This document shows, piece after piece, positions 1 through 7,066 of a DNA stretch of 64,000 nt. The stretch covers positions 1-64,000 of the forward strand of contig CASFRN010000108.1 in NCBI GenBank assembly GCA_949296855.1, in the 5' to 3' direction. The notes under the pieces are model-generated. The model searched no databases, was not told the DNA's origin, and saw only the letters and a program-made list of their open reading frames with translations. Position 1 is the first letter of the stretch; every line of letters starts with the position of its first letter. The translations under genes and the position numbers were made by a program. Source of the stretch: an uncultured Bacteroides sp. (GTDB lineage Bacteria > Bacteroidota > Bacteroidia > Bacteroidales > Bacteroidaceae).

Positions 1-119
1 ATCCCTTGCTTTTCGAGCCAGGTCACTTTCTTGTCAGCAGACTTCAGTTCCGGATACAACGATTCAATGATTGAAGTCGTTACTGGAATGGTTCCTATTT
101 CACTTAATTGTCTATCCAT
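1..119 (-). CDS. AbiEi-like antitoxin, N-terminal fragment (runs off the left edge)
   Basis: Only the first 39 codons are in the window. The start ATG is at 119-117 and the gene continues past position 1. The residues after MDRQLSEIG include SIIESLYPELKSADKKVTWL, which resembles the winged-helix start of AbiEi-type antitoxins (type IV toxin-antitoxin systems), where a similar Lys/Trp-rich helix precedes a short basic wing. A perfect -7 box of the Bacteroides type (TATATTTG on the minus strand, 131-124) lies directly upstream, so the message would be almost leaderless. The family call rests on a short stretch, and the toxin partner, if any, would be outside the window. Confidence 0.4.
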   Translation of the reverse strand, partial: MDRQLSEIGTIPVTTSIIESLYPELKSADKKVTWLEKQG

Positions 120-227
120 ACTGCAAATATAGCAATAATTTGAACAATAAAAGGAATAATACTTCTTTTTCTGTTCAAAATATTACTACTAAGGCAATCT
201 TAAAAAATAGCGACCGCTGTCACATAA

Positions 228-623
228 GTCTGCCGTTTTAACAATCACGAAACACAGACCACACAGCAGCTGAACTATCTCGAAGCCCTTATAGCTGGAG
301 AAAAGCCCATTAGTTCGACTAAAGTGATGCATCGCTATCAAATCTCTTCAACGACCTCAATATCCCGTACAAAGGCTGCTCTTATCAAGAATGATATATT
401 GGAAAATAAGGTTGGTGAAATCTCGTTTCAGGACCCGATTTATGTCTATTGGTTGAAGACTGAATACTTCGCAAATAATCATAATGTCCCCTCGGTTTCA
501 GAGCCATTTTTGTACCTTTTGGGGGTAAAAAATGCAATTTTTCACAAGTTTTTGTACCGCACATTTGAATATCTAAAGATACAAAAAAGCCAGCTAATTC
601 GCAATACATTGTGTATGAATTAG
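228..623 (+). pseudogene. C-terminal remnant of an archaeal-type AAA ATPase
   Basis: A frame open from 228 (just after a stop at 225-227) encodes NYLEALIAGEKPISSTKV, then a helix-turn-helix-like stretch and ISFQDPIYVYWLKTEYF. This is the usual end of the P-loop ATPase plus winged-helix proteins common in Bacteroides (AAA_14/archaeal ATPase type), where 'FxDPxYxxWL' closes the protein. There is no Walker A or B region upstream, and the first usable start is a GTG at 324, inside the conserved part. Residues after about position 480 look unrelated to the family. I read this as a decayed 3' fragment, not a working gene. Confidence 0.5.
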
Positions 624-629
624 TTGGCT
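588..629 (-). terminator. Rho-independent terminator behind the ADP-ribosylglycohydrolase gene
   Basis: Thirteen-base arms (588-600 and 617-629) are complementary except for one G-U pair, with a 16-base loop. Read on the minus strand the stem is followed by a run of six T. It lies about 90 bp beyond the stop codon at 721 and would end that minus-strand transcript. Confidence 0.7.
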
Positions 630-720
630 AATTTTATATTATTTACTGAATATCCCTAATTAAAGCTCAGTGTGTCTCTGTGCCCTCTGTGGTGAAAAAC
701 CACACCATATATTCACTCAA

Positions 721-2391
721 TCATACTCTTAACCCTATCTTCATGTCACAAAACGATTTGGGCAATATGATATTCTTCCTACCGCAAGCTTCAGAGAACA
801 AGGGGGCGATTTCTTCATCCTTAAAACCAGCTATGCCACAACCGATACGTGTAACGTAAAAGACTAGATTCTCATGTTCCTTTGCAAATCGGATGAAATC
901 ATCCACATACGGCTTTATCGTTTCCACCCCTCCTTGCATGGTCGGGATGGCATAACTCTGCCCCTGCAGGCCTACCCCTTGCCCCATTATGGCTCCAAAC
1001 CGGTTAACGGCAACTCTTGCTGCACCGCCAGCGTGCATTCCGCGCAAGTTACTGCCGAATACGAAAACCTCGTCATGTTTCAGTCTGTTTATTTTATCCG
1101 GAGTGAATGCGGGGCGATAACTTGTTGATGCGACTCTCACACAGCTATTCTGGAGAATATAATTGTATAAATAAGGGCGCACATCATCATCCGCATACAA
1201 ATCTTCTACCAATCGGTCGAACTCTTTACCCATTGTGGCATAATCAGCATTTGCACATTCTGAAAAATCGTGGAAAATAGAATATTTATGCTGCCAATGC
1301 CCTATGACGTTTTTCATACTGTCAGGATTTGAATCCTTGAGGCGCATCTCGAACAAGGATTCCAAAAGTTCGGAACCGTATCGAAATAACGTAAACCGCA
1401 TATCAGCTTTTCGCACATCATCTTCCACGGCATTCTTGCTGTATAGGTATTGCGCTCCGCATGCGGCTATTGAATGGTCCCGCAGTACCAAATCGGCAAA
1501 TGTCGCAACCTTCTTTTCCAATCCAAGCAATAACGCTTCGCTTGAAGTGCCTTCCCAATAGGTTTTTGGATTGTCTTCGGGCATCATCGTCCTGAAGCAT
1601 GATGCGTGTGCATAGTTTTCCTCGAACTCGTCAACAAATTGCAATAAACCGGCATCATTGTGAAATCTTTTCCTACACTCGTTGTCGATTTCAAGCGGAA
1701 CCGTATAGTAACAGGCTGCAATGGCTCCAGCCATACAGGCAATGGTGTCTGAATCTCCTCCTATAGAAACGGCCAATCTTATGACTTCCTCAAAGCTGTT
1801 TCCTTCTATAAAAGCAATGATGGCTTCCGGCACGCTGCCTTGACAAGACACATCAAATGTATAATTCTTCCGTATATCATTGATAGACCTGTCGAGATTA
1901 TAACCAAACTTCCTTGCTATATATTTTTTAATAAACGATTTGGTCAAACCTTCTTTGGCTAAAAACACCGATGCGGCAATCGCCTGTGCTCCCTTTAGTC
2001 CTTCAGGATGGTTATGGGTAACTTCTGCACTGATTTTGGCCAACTCAAGTGCTTCGGAAAGTTTTTTCGCGTATAAGCCGACAGGACTGACCCGCATTGC
2101 CGAACCATTTCCCCAACTGTTATAGGGCATTGGATTTGAGGAGAACAACCATCTTCTAAAGTTTCCTCCATATCCTCGGTCAGGATGGGAGCGGCCAAGC
2201 TTTTGCATGGTTTCTACCAGTGTATGTTTGGCATGTTCCGAATCTTCGACCAACCATTTGGCAACAGCAATGGTCATAGTGGAATCGTCTGTGAAGCGAC
2301 TATCCTTACTGAACAGGTCAAAATCTGTCCTTTTTACGTTGTGAAATTCATAGATTGAACCTACGATGTCTCCAATAATAGCTCCTAACAT
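721..2391 (-). CDS. ADP-ribosylglycohydrolase (DraG family) fused to a C-terminal macro-like domain
   Basis: The 556-residue protein begins with a DraG-type hydrolase, which removes ADP-ribose from proteins or nucleic acids using two metal ions. Both metal motifs are present: FTDDST at residues 33-38 and IGGDSDT near 211. Residues from about 285 to 435 match nothing I recognise. The last 118 residues (from 439, HDEVFVFGSNLRGMHAGGAA, later TRIGCGIAGF) resemble the A1S_2505-like family, a Rossmann/macro-like domain found alone in phages and bacteria. The gene has its own consensus promoter (2475-2444) and terminator (629-588), so it is a separate unit downstream of the ten-gene operon, on the same strand. 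Whether it serves that system is open. Confidence 0.85.
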   Translation of the reverse strand: MLGAIIGDIVGSIYEFHNVKRTDFDLFSKDSRFTDDSTMTIAVAKWLVEDSEHAKHTLVETMQKLGRSHPDRGYGGNFRRWLFSSNPMPYNSWGNGSAMRVSPVGLYAKKLSEALELAKISAEVTHNHPEGLKGAQAIAASVFLAKEGLTKSFIKKYIARKFGYNLDRSINDIRKNYTFDVSCQGSVPEAIIAFIEGNSFEEVIRLAVSIGGDSDTIACMAGAIAACYYTVPLEIDNECRKRFHNDAGLLQFVDEFEENYAHASCFRTMMPEDNPKTYWEGTSSEALLLGLEKKVATFADLVLRDHSIAACGAQYLYSKNAVEDDVRKADMRFTLFRYGSELLESLFEMRLKDSNPDSMKNVIGHWQHKYSIFHDFSECANADYATMGKEFDRLVEDLYADDDVRPYLYNYILQNSCVRVASTSYRPAFTPDKINRLKHDEVFVFGSNLRGMHAGGAARVAVNRFGAIMGQGVGLQGQSYAIPTMQGGVETIKPYVDDFIRFAKEHENLVFYVTRIGCGIAGFKDEEIAPLFSEACGRKNIILPKSFCDMKIGLRV

Positions 2392-2443
2392 AATTATACA
2401 GAGTTAAAGTTAAAAAGATTACACAAACGGAACTTGAATGACA

Positions 2444-2475
2444 CAAAGGTATAAAAAACACTTTCCTAATGCAAA
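2444..2475 (-). promoter_or_regulatory. Bacteroides-type promoter for the ADP-ribosylglycohydrolase gene
   Basis: On the minus strand, TTTG (2475-2472), a 20-base spacer and TACCTTTG (2451-2444) match the Bacteroides sigma-ABfr consensus exactly. The start codon at 2391 is about 50 bp downstream. Confidence 0.75.
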
Positions 2476-2769
2476 TCAATTCTTGCTTTCACGTTCTTTT
2501 AAAAGAAAGATAACCAACACAACCGCAACCGCAATATCAACCACATTCCAAATCACACGCCCCAACGGAATCTTGATTATCGGTTGAAACAATACGGCCA
2601 ATGCTCCAAATGCAATCATCAGATTTTCTTTCTTTTCCTGATAGTAACGATATGCCATAAGTCCAAAAACTGTCATGGCGAAGAAACGCACCAACATATA
2701 ATATCCGTAAGGCATAGGGGCTAAACATAACAGCAATGCGATGACTAAAATTAATTTGAGATGTTTCAT
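2476..2769 (-). CDS. small integral membrane protein (DUF6804-like)
   Basis: The 97-residue protein has three to four predicted membrane helices (ILVIALLLCLAPMPYGYYML, FFAMTVFGLMAYRYY, IAFGALAVLFQPIIKI and a last helix VVDIAVAVVLVIFLL). The PMPYGYY and FQPIIKIPLGRxxWN motifs match the DUF6804 family of Bacteroidetes, whose function is unknown. I chose the ATG at 2769 over one at 2796 because it overlaps the stop of the upstream protease gene as ATGA, the usual sign of translational coupling. It is the last gene of the ten-gene operon. Confidence 0.7.
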   Translation of the reverse strand: MKHLKLILVIALLLCLAPMPYGYYMLVRFFAMTVFGLMAYRYYQEKKENLMIAFGALAVLFQPIIKIPLGRVIWNVVDIAVAVVLVIFLLKERESKN

Positions 2770-3476
2770 TGTTGCATCTGATAAGGAACTACACAAATAT
2801 CTTTTGCAAAATTAAGGTTTGCTCCGGAATCATCACGTCCGCCCGTTGTGATTCCAATCGCTTCTCCATACCTGTTTATCAAAACCCCTCCACTGCTTCC
2901 ATGGTCTATCGGACAACTGATTTGAATAAAGTTATCTTCTCTTATTTGAGAAATCTCACCCGAAGAGAATGTATTTTCCAACCCTTTGGGGCTGCCTATC
3001 GTATAAACCCTCTCTCCCACTTCACGTTTCCGCCGGGATACTGGTATATAATTAAATTGACCTTTTACTCTAAATAAAATATAATCATCCGCCTCACTTT
3101 TTGCCAACACCTTCTCTATTTTATATTGCCGTCCATCCGATAACTTGATGATTTCATATCCTACTCCCGTCCCTTTGAATACATGATAATTGCTAACAGC
3201 CAATCCATCCGCACTGATAAAAAAACCGGAACCTTGATACGCATTATATCCATCTGTTGTAAATACCGTGAATACAGCCGAATCATACCGTTTAAATATT
3301 TCAGTTGCGGAATACTCTTTATCTTTTAAAAACTTACTTCTACCATTATTTTGTACCTCACTTACATTTTCAGTTCTTAATGAAGTTATAGAGATACGAT
3401 CTCGAGTAGAAGCTTTACGACATCCTTGCAATCCTAATAGAGCTACAAAACAAAAACAATATAAAATCTTTTTCAT
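2766..3476 (-). CDS. trypsin-like serine protease lipoprotein
   Basis: A 236-residue protein with a lipoprotein signal (MKKILYCFCFVALLGLQGC, acylated Cys19) and then an S1C/DegP-type protease fold. The triad can be placed: His98 in SNYHVFKG, Asp130 or Asp131 in EADDYILF, and Ser195 in HGSSGG. There is no PDZ domain, unlike DegP/DegS. It should sit on the periplasmic side of a membrane. It overlaps the stator-like gene upstream by 4 nt and the small membrane protein gene downstream by 4 nt, so all three are co-translated. The substrate is unknown; a role in activating or resetting the envelope complex made by the neighbours is inference. Confidence 0.8.
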   Translation of the reverse strand: MKKILYCFCFVALLGLQGCRKASTRDRISITSLRTENVSEVQNNGRSKFLKDKEYSATEIFKRYDSAVFTVFTTDGYNAYQGSGFFISADGLAVSNYHVFKGTGVGYEIIKLSDGRQYKIEKVLAKSEADDYILFRVKGQFNYIPVSRRKREVGERVYTIGSPKGLENTFSSGEISQIREDNFIQISCPIDHGSSGGVLINRYGEAIGITTGGRDDSGANLNFAKDICVVPYQMQQ

Positions 3477-4123
3477 TTGATAATACCTGGTTTAGGAAGG
3501 ATATGAATTAAAAAACGCTGATTATTTTTATTATTAGCATCATCAGGATAAGACCGCATTGTTCCTTGCGTTCCACTTCCACAAATAAGAACTTCACAAT
3601 TATCTCTTTTCAAATCCAAATTGCGATTATTGCGAAGATAATTATACAAAGAAAGAGCGCGTTCATAACTTAACTCAAAATTCTTTTCATAATTATCATT
3701 GGATGCTTGCCCCTCAATTATCAACAGATAGTTCACACTATCCCTGTATTGTTTTTGGGCTTTATTTAAAAATCTATCAATAGCTAGACCTGCTTGATAC
3801 AAATTTTCTCTTGTTTGTAAAGGAATATAAGTAATATCAGATTCTCCTTTAGGAAATGACACATCTATTTTTAAAACATGCTTTTTATACCTATCATTAT
3901 AATCAAACCAAATTGTATCAATATTCTGAATGCTATTTTCTATCGCCCTAATTTTTTCAATCTCTTTCTCTGTAGCAATTCTTGTACTCTTTTCTTTTTG
4001 TATAGCTTTACCCATAGCAATCACCGCTACTATAAACAAGACAAAAATAACAAAGAACAGACTTGTCATTAAGTCTGAATAACTTGTCCAGAATAAAGCA
4101 TCTTTCTTATTTTTCACACTCAT
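3473..4123 (-). CDS. ZorB/MotB-like stator protein with OmpA-type domain
   Basis: A 216-residue inner-membrane protein. Residues 8-38 (FWTSYSDLMTSLFFV and a hydrophobic run) are a typical MotB/ZorB plug and single helix. Asp17 in YSDLMT is at the position of the proton-carrying Asp of MotB. After a short coiled-coil linker, residues from about 85 onward form an OmpA/MotB peptidoglycan-binding domain (LLIIEGQASNDNYEKN, then LSYERALSLYNYL). Its gene follows the ZorA-like gene by 4 bp, the usual order for such motors. The pair should form a proton-driven 5:2 rotary unit anchored in the cell wall. Zorya effector genes (zorC, D, E, F, G) are not adjacent. Confidence 0.82.
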   Translation of the reverse strand: MSVKNKKDALFWTSYSDLMTSLFFVIFVLFIVAVIAMGKAIQKEKSTRIATEKEIEKIRAIENSIQNIDTIWFDYNDRYKKHVLKIDVSFPKGESDITYIPLQTRENLYQAGLAIDRFLNKAQKQYRDSVNYLLIIEGQASNDNYEKNFELSYERALSLYNYLRNNRNLDLKRDNCEVLICGSGTQGTMRSYPDDANNKNNQRFLIHILPKPGIIK

Positions 4124-4127
4124 ACCA

Positions 4128-5795
4128 TCACATATTTAGCTCAAATAATTTAATAACAAGAATAATTAAAAGCATAAAAAATGAGCCGGAAACTCCACAA
4201 GCCATAGCTATCTTTAACCATTTATTCATTTTAGAATTGGTATCTTGACAAGTATCTTTATTCATAAATTGCTGCATCATTAATCTTTGATTTTTTAATT
4301 CCTCATTTTGCAAATTCAAATTAGCATTTAACGCTTCCATAACTTTGACTACTTCAGATAAATCCAGTTGGTGGTTAGGAAACTCAGATATTTTTTGTTG
4401 TAAAGCCATCCGATGTTCTGACAATTCTGTTTCTAAAGTTTCTTTTTGACTTTGCAACATTTGAGTTATAGCTTCATTTTGCTGTTCAAACGTTGCAACT
4501 ATCATATCTATACCTTGCTTTGCTTTTTGATTAAACTCAACAAAAACATCATTCAAACCCGAAAAAGGATCTTCAAACTCCGACATTTTCTGATTTATCG
4601 CCATTTGCTGTTGCACAAGCGCTTCACTTAAATAATTTTGCTGTTCTTCAATTAATGATGATACTCTTTGATTTTGTTTTTGAAAAGATTCGGTCAAGGC
4701 ATTGATACTTATCCCCACACCATCTCCAAGATTAGATAAAGCTTCTTGTAAAACCGAATCTAAACTTGAAATGCTTTGCCGCATCATTCCTTGCCTGTCA
4801 TTTACAAATTGTATTTCTTCTTTAAAATAATTACCTAATTCTTCAAAAGAACGAGTCCTTTTTTCTATTGCCCCAAGCTGCTGATTTAAAGCCACAACTT
4901 CATGAAGATATTGCTCTGAATAGCTAAGACAATCTGACAGATTCCCAAGTACTGTTGTACATCCTTGCAATTTGTCATAGACTTCAATATTGGCTGTAGC
5001 AATCTTACTTATTTTCAATTTTTCTATAGCCTCAAGAACTTTTACTTGCTCCTTATAATCATCGGAAACCATGGAAAGAGTTTCCTTTAATTCTTTGGTA
5101 TTATCTGCAAAAGTACTATTAAAGTTGTTCAAATCTTGCGTCATTTTTATTAATGCACCCGTAAGGTCATCTGTTAGATTGGGCATCAATTCTGTTTGTA
5201 TCCATGTCAAAAATTTCCCCTTATTCTTTGACATTTCAGCCTTTGCTTCTTTAAATTTGGCGGTTAGTATTTTAGTAAATAAAACGCCTAAAAAACTAGC
5301 AACCATAGCAATTCCAATATCTGTCAAAAGCGTTTTTATACCGTCAACTTGAAGACTCCCACCTGTTAACAGGTTTGCTAAATCTTTCCACGCAAAAAAT
5401 ACGACACCAATTGCTACACCAGCTATTGTTGCCATAAGTCCCAAATAAAGAGGGGCAGACAACATTGTATCAACCTCCTCTTCTGTTTCTTCTGCATTAC
5501 GATTTACAATTTCTTTAATTATGTGATAATCTACGCTCTTATTCCTATTTTTTGATAAATAAGAATTCACATCATCCAATGTTTGTTGAAAATCCTCAGA
5601 TAAAGAATCATCATTTATAATTGAAATAAAACCTCTTTCACCTCTATGAATATGAACATGATTCTCCTTTGGATAAATTTCTTTTAAGCGTTTTACTTGA
5701 CGATAGTTTTGTATAAATGAATATACTTGCCATATAATAATGCCAAGAACAATACAAACTACAATTATATACTGAATATGTTGAAATTCTTCCAT
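4128..5795 (-). CDS. ZorA/MotA-TolQ-ExbB-like proton channel with coiled-coil tail
   Basis: A 555-residue protein with three N-terminal helices: 9-28, 116-137 (YLGLMATIAGVAIGVVFF) and 155-178 (LTDIGIAMVASFLGVLFTKI). The last two carry the Gly/Ala/Thr-rich pattern of MotA/TolQ/ExbB channels. Residues from about 210 to 520 are Gln/Glu/Leu-rich and should form a long coiled coil pointing into the cytoplasm, as in ZorA. The C-terminus (about 530-552, KIAMACGVSGSFFMLLIILV) is another strong membrane helix, which I do not know from ZorA and which would bring the tail back to the membrane. The next gene encodes the ZorB-like partner. The annotation as a motor channel is firm; the biological role is not. 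Confidence 0.8.
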   Translation of the reverse strand: MEEFQHIQYIIVVCIVLGIIIWQVYSFIQNYRQVKRLKEIYPKENHVHIHRGERGFISIINDDSLSEDFQQTLDDVNSYLSKNRNKSVDYHIIKEIVNRNAEETEEEVDTMLSAPLYLGLMATIAGVAIGVVFFAWKDLANLLTGGSLQVDGIKTLLTDIGIAMVASFLGVLFTKILTAKFKEAKAEMSKNKGKFLTWIQTELMPNLTDDLTGALIKMTQDLNNFNSTFADNTKELKETLSMVSDDYKEQVKVLEAIEKLKISKIATANIEVYDKLQGCTTVLGNLSDCLSYSEQYLHEVVALNQQLGAIEKRTRSFEELGNYFKEEIQFVNDRQGMMRQSISSLDSVLQEALSNLGDGVGISINALTESFQKQNQRVSSLIEEQQNYLSEALVQQQMAINQKMSEFEDPFSGLNDVFVEFNQKAKQGIDMIVATFEQQNEAITQMLQSQKETLETELSEHRMALQQKISEFPNHQLDLSEVVKVMEALNANLNLQNEELKNQRLMMQQFMNKDTCQDTNSKMNKWLKIAMACGVSGSFFMLLIILVIKLFELNM

Positions 5796-5797
5796 AA

Positions 5798-6427
5798 TTA
5801 ACGACGGATTAATTTAATTTTTGCTTTCTCAATTATAGACAAAACATCATTTTCTAAAACCTTACATCTCCCTTTACTAATTGTTATAACATAATTAGCC
5901 TCAGATATTTCTTCAACTATATCACAAAAAGGATATAGTATTTTTTCTTTTTCTTGAATTGCTTTTTGATATTGGCCATCTTCGTTAAAGAAAAATTCAT
6001 TTTTTGTCACAATATAAGGAGCCTTATTATTCATTGTACGCTCCAGACTATTCTCTAAAACTTGATAATAGGTTTTGTCAAAAACATCATTGTTATTCAT
6101 TCCCATTTCACTTAAACGATCCCTATACCTCTTACTTTCCTGTGAAATCTTTAGTTTTTCTTCTTTCAAACGGTTATTCTCTTCTGTTAACTCAATATTT
6201 ACATTTTGAGTTTTTTCTTTCTCGCCTTGAATATCAACCAATTTCTTTTTCAAATCATCAATTTCTTTTCTTAAGTTGTCTTTGTCTTGCTGTAAAAGAT
6301 CATTCTCTTGTTTTAAAGAATCAAATTCTTTACGGTAGCAATATTGGTCACTACAAAGTCCATACAACATACTCATAGCTATATGAACATCTTCATTATT
6401 TAATGTATCAATTATAAACTTGCCCAT
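5798..6427 (-). CDS. coiled-coil protein with a C-terminal domain shared with its neighbour
   Basis: A 209-residue cytoplasmic protein of no family I recognise. Residues 30-110 are a nearly unbroken heptad coiled coil (Lys/Glu/Leu/Asn-rich). Residues from about 135 form a compact domain with ILYPFCDIVEE and a closing EKAKIKLIRR. The same pattern (KAI, then ILxPFCDxV, then EKxKIK) is in the C-terminus of the next protein upstream, so the two look like paralogues with different coiled coils. The gene lies 2 bp from both neighbours (the other coiled-coil gene and the ZorA-like gene). A coiled-coil stalk plus a small C-terminal domain next to an Hsp70-like ATPase recalls GrpE, but that is only an analogy. 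Confidence 0.6.
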   Translation of the reverse strand: MGKFIIDTLNNEDVHIAMSMLYGLCSDQYCYRKEFDSLKQENDLLQQDKDNLRKEIDDLKKKLVDIQGEKEKTQNVNIELTEENNRLKEEKLKISQESKRYRDRLSEMGMNNNDVFDKTYYQVLENSLERTMNNKAPYIVTKNEFFFNEDGQYQKAIQEKEKILYPFCDIVEEISEANYVITISKGRCKVLENDVLSIIEKAKIKLIRR

Positions 6428-6429
6428 AT

Positions 6430-7041
6430 TTACGCATATTTTATTTTTACTTTTTCCAAAACCTGAAAATCACTACTCAAAACCCCTTCTTGCACTATTT
6501 CTATAGAATCTGCACTATCAGGAGATTTCACACTTCCTACGTTATCACAGAATGGTTCTATAATAGTAGTACGGTTATTTATTGCTTTTAAAGTTCGTTC
6601 ACTATTTACAAAAACAAAATAAAGTTTTCCATTATCTTCCCATGCTTTATAATAAACGATATCACCTATTTCAGCTTGTTTCAATTTACCTCCACTTTGT
6701 ATTGATAATTGTATAACATTACCTTTATCTTGGACGGTCTTTTTAATCGACTCATTCGGTTGCTGAATATCCCATGAAATGACATTTGGCAACATTTCAC
6801 TTTCTGGCTCTTCTTCGCCTTGTCCTTTAGCCTCAAGCATTTCAACTCTTTTTTCTAAAAGTGAATATTTACGTTCAAGCAGTTTTATTCGTTCTTCTAG
6901 CTTTTTTTGTACATCTTCATTCGCCTTCAACTTTCGCTTCAATTGCTCATCATTATTGTTCTTTTTATTAGCCTGCGATTTGAGCTTATGATTTTTTGAG
7001 GCTCGAAATAAAAATTTCGATATAAATTGATGTATTGTCAT
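6430..7041 (-). CDS. coiled-coil protein, paralogue of the downstream gene product
   Basis: A 203-residue protein. A basic N-terminus (residues 1-30, no signal peptide) leads into a coiled coil at about 30-72 (KKLEERIKLLERKYSLLEKR), an acidic Pro/Glu linker, and a domain of about 115 residues. The domain ends with TIIEPFCDNVGSV and LEKVKIKYA, matching the C-terminus of the neighbouring 209-residue protein. I know no family name for it. It lies between the 1158-residue ATPase gene (25 bp upstream) and its paralogue (2 bp downstream). It may link the cytoplasmic NTPases to the membrane motor; this is inferred from gene order and shape only. Confidence 0.6.
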   Translation of the reverse strand: MTIHQFISKFLFRASKNHKLKSQANKKNNNDEQLKRKLKANEDVQKKLEERIKLLERKYSLLEKRVEMLEAKGQGEEEPESEMLPNVISWDIQQPNESIKKTVQDKGNVIQLSIQSGGKLKQAEIGDIVYYKAWEDNGKLYFVFVNSERTLKAINNRTTIIEPFCDNVGSVKSPDSADSIEIVQEGVLSSDFQVLEKVKIKYA

Positions 7042-7066
7042 ACCACCTTAATTACCTTATTTTAAG

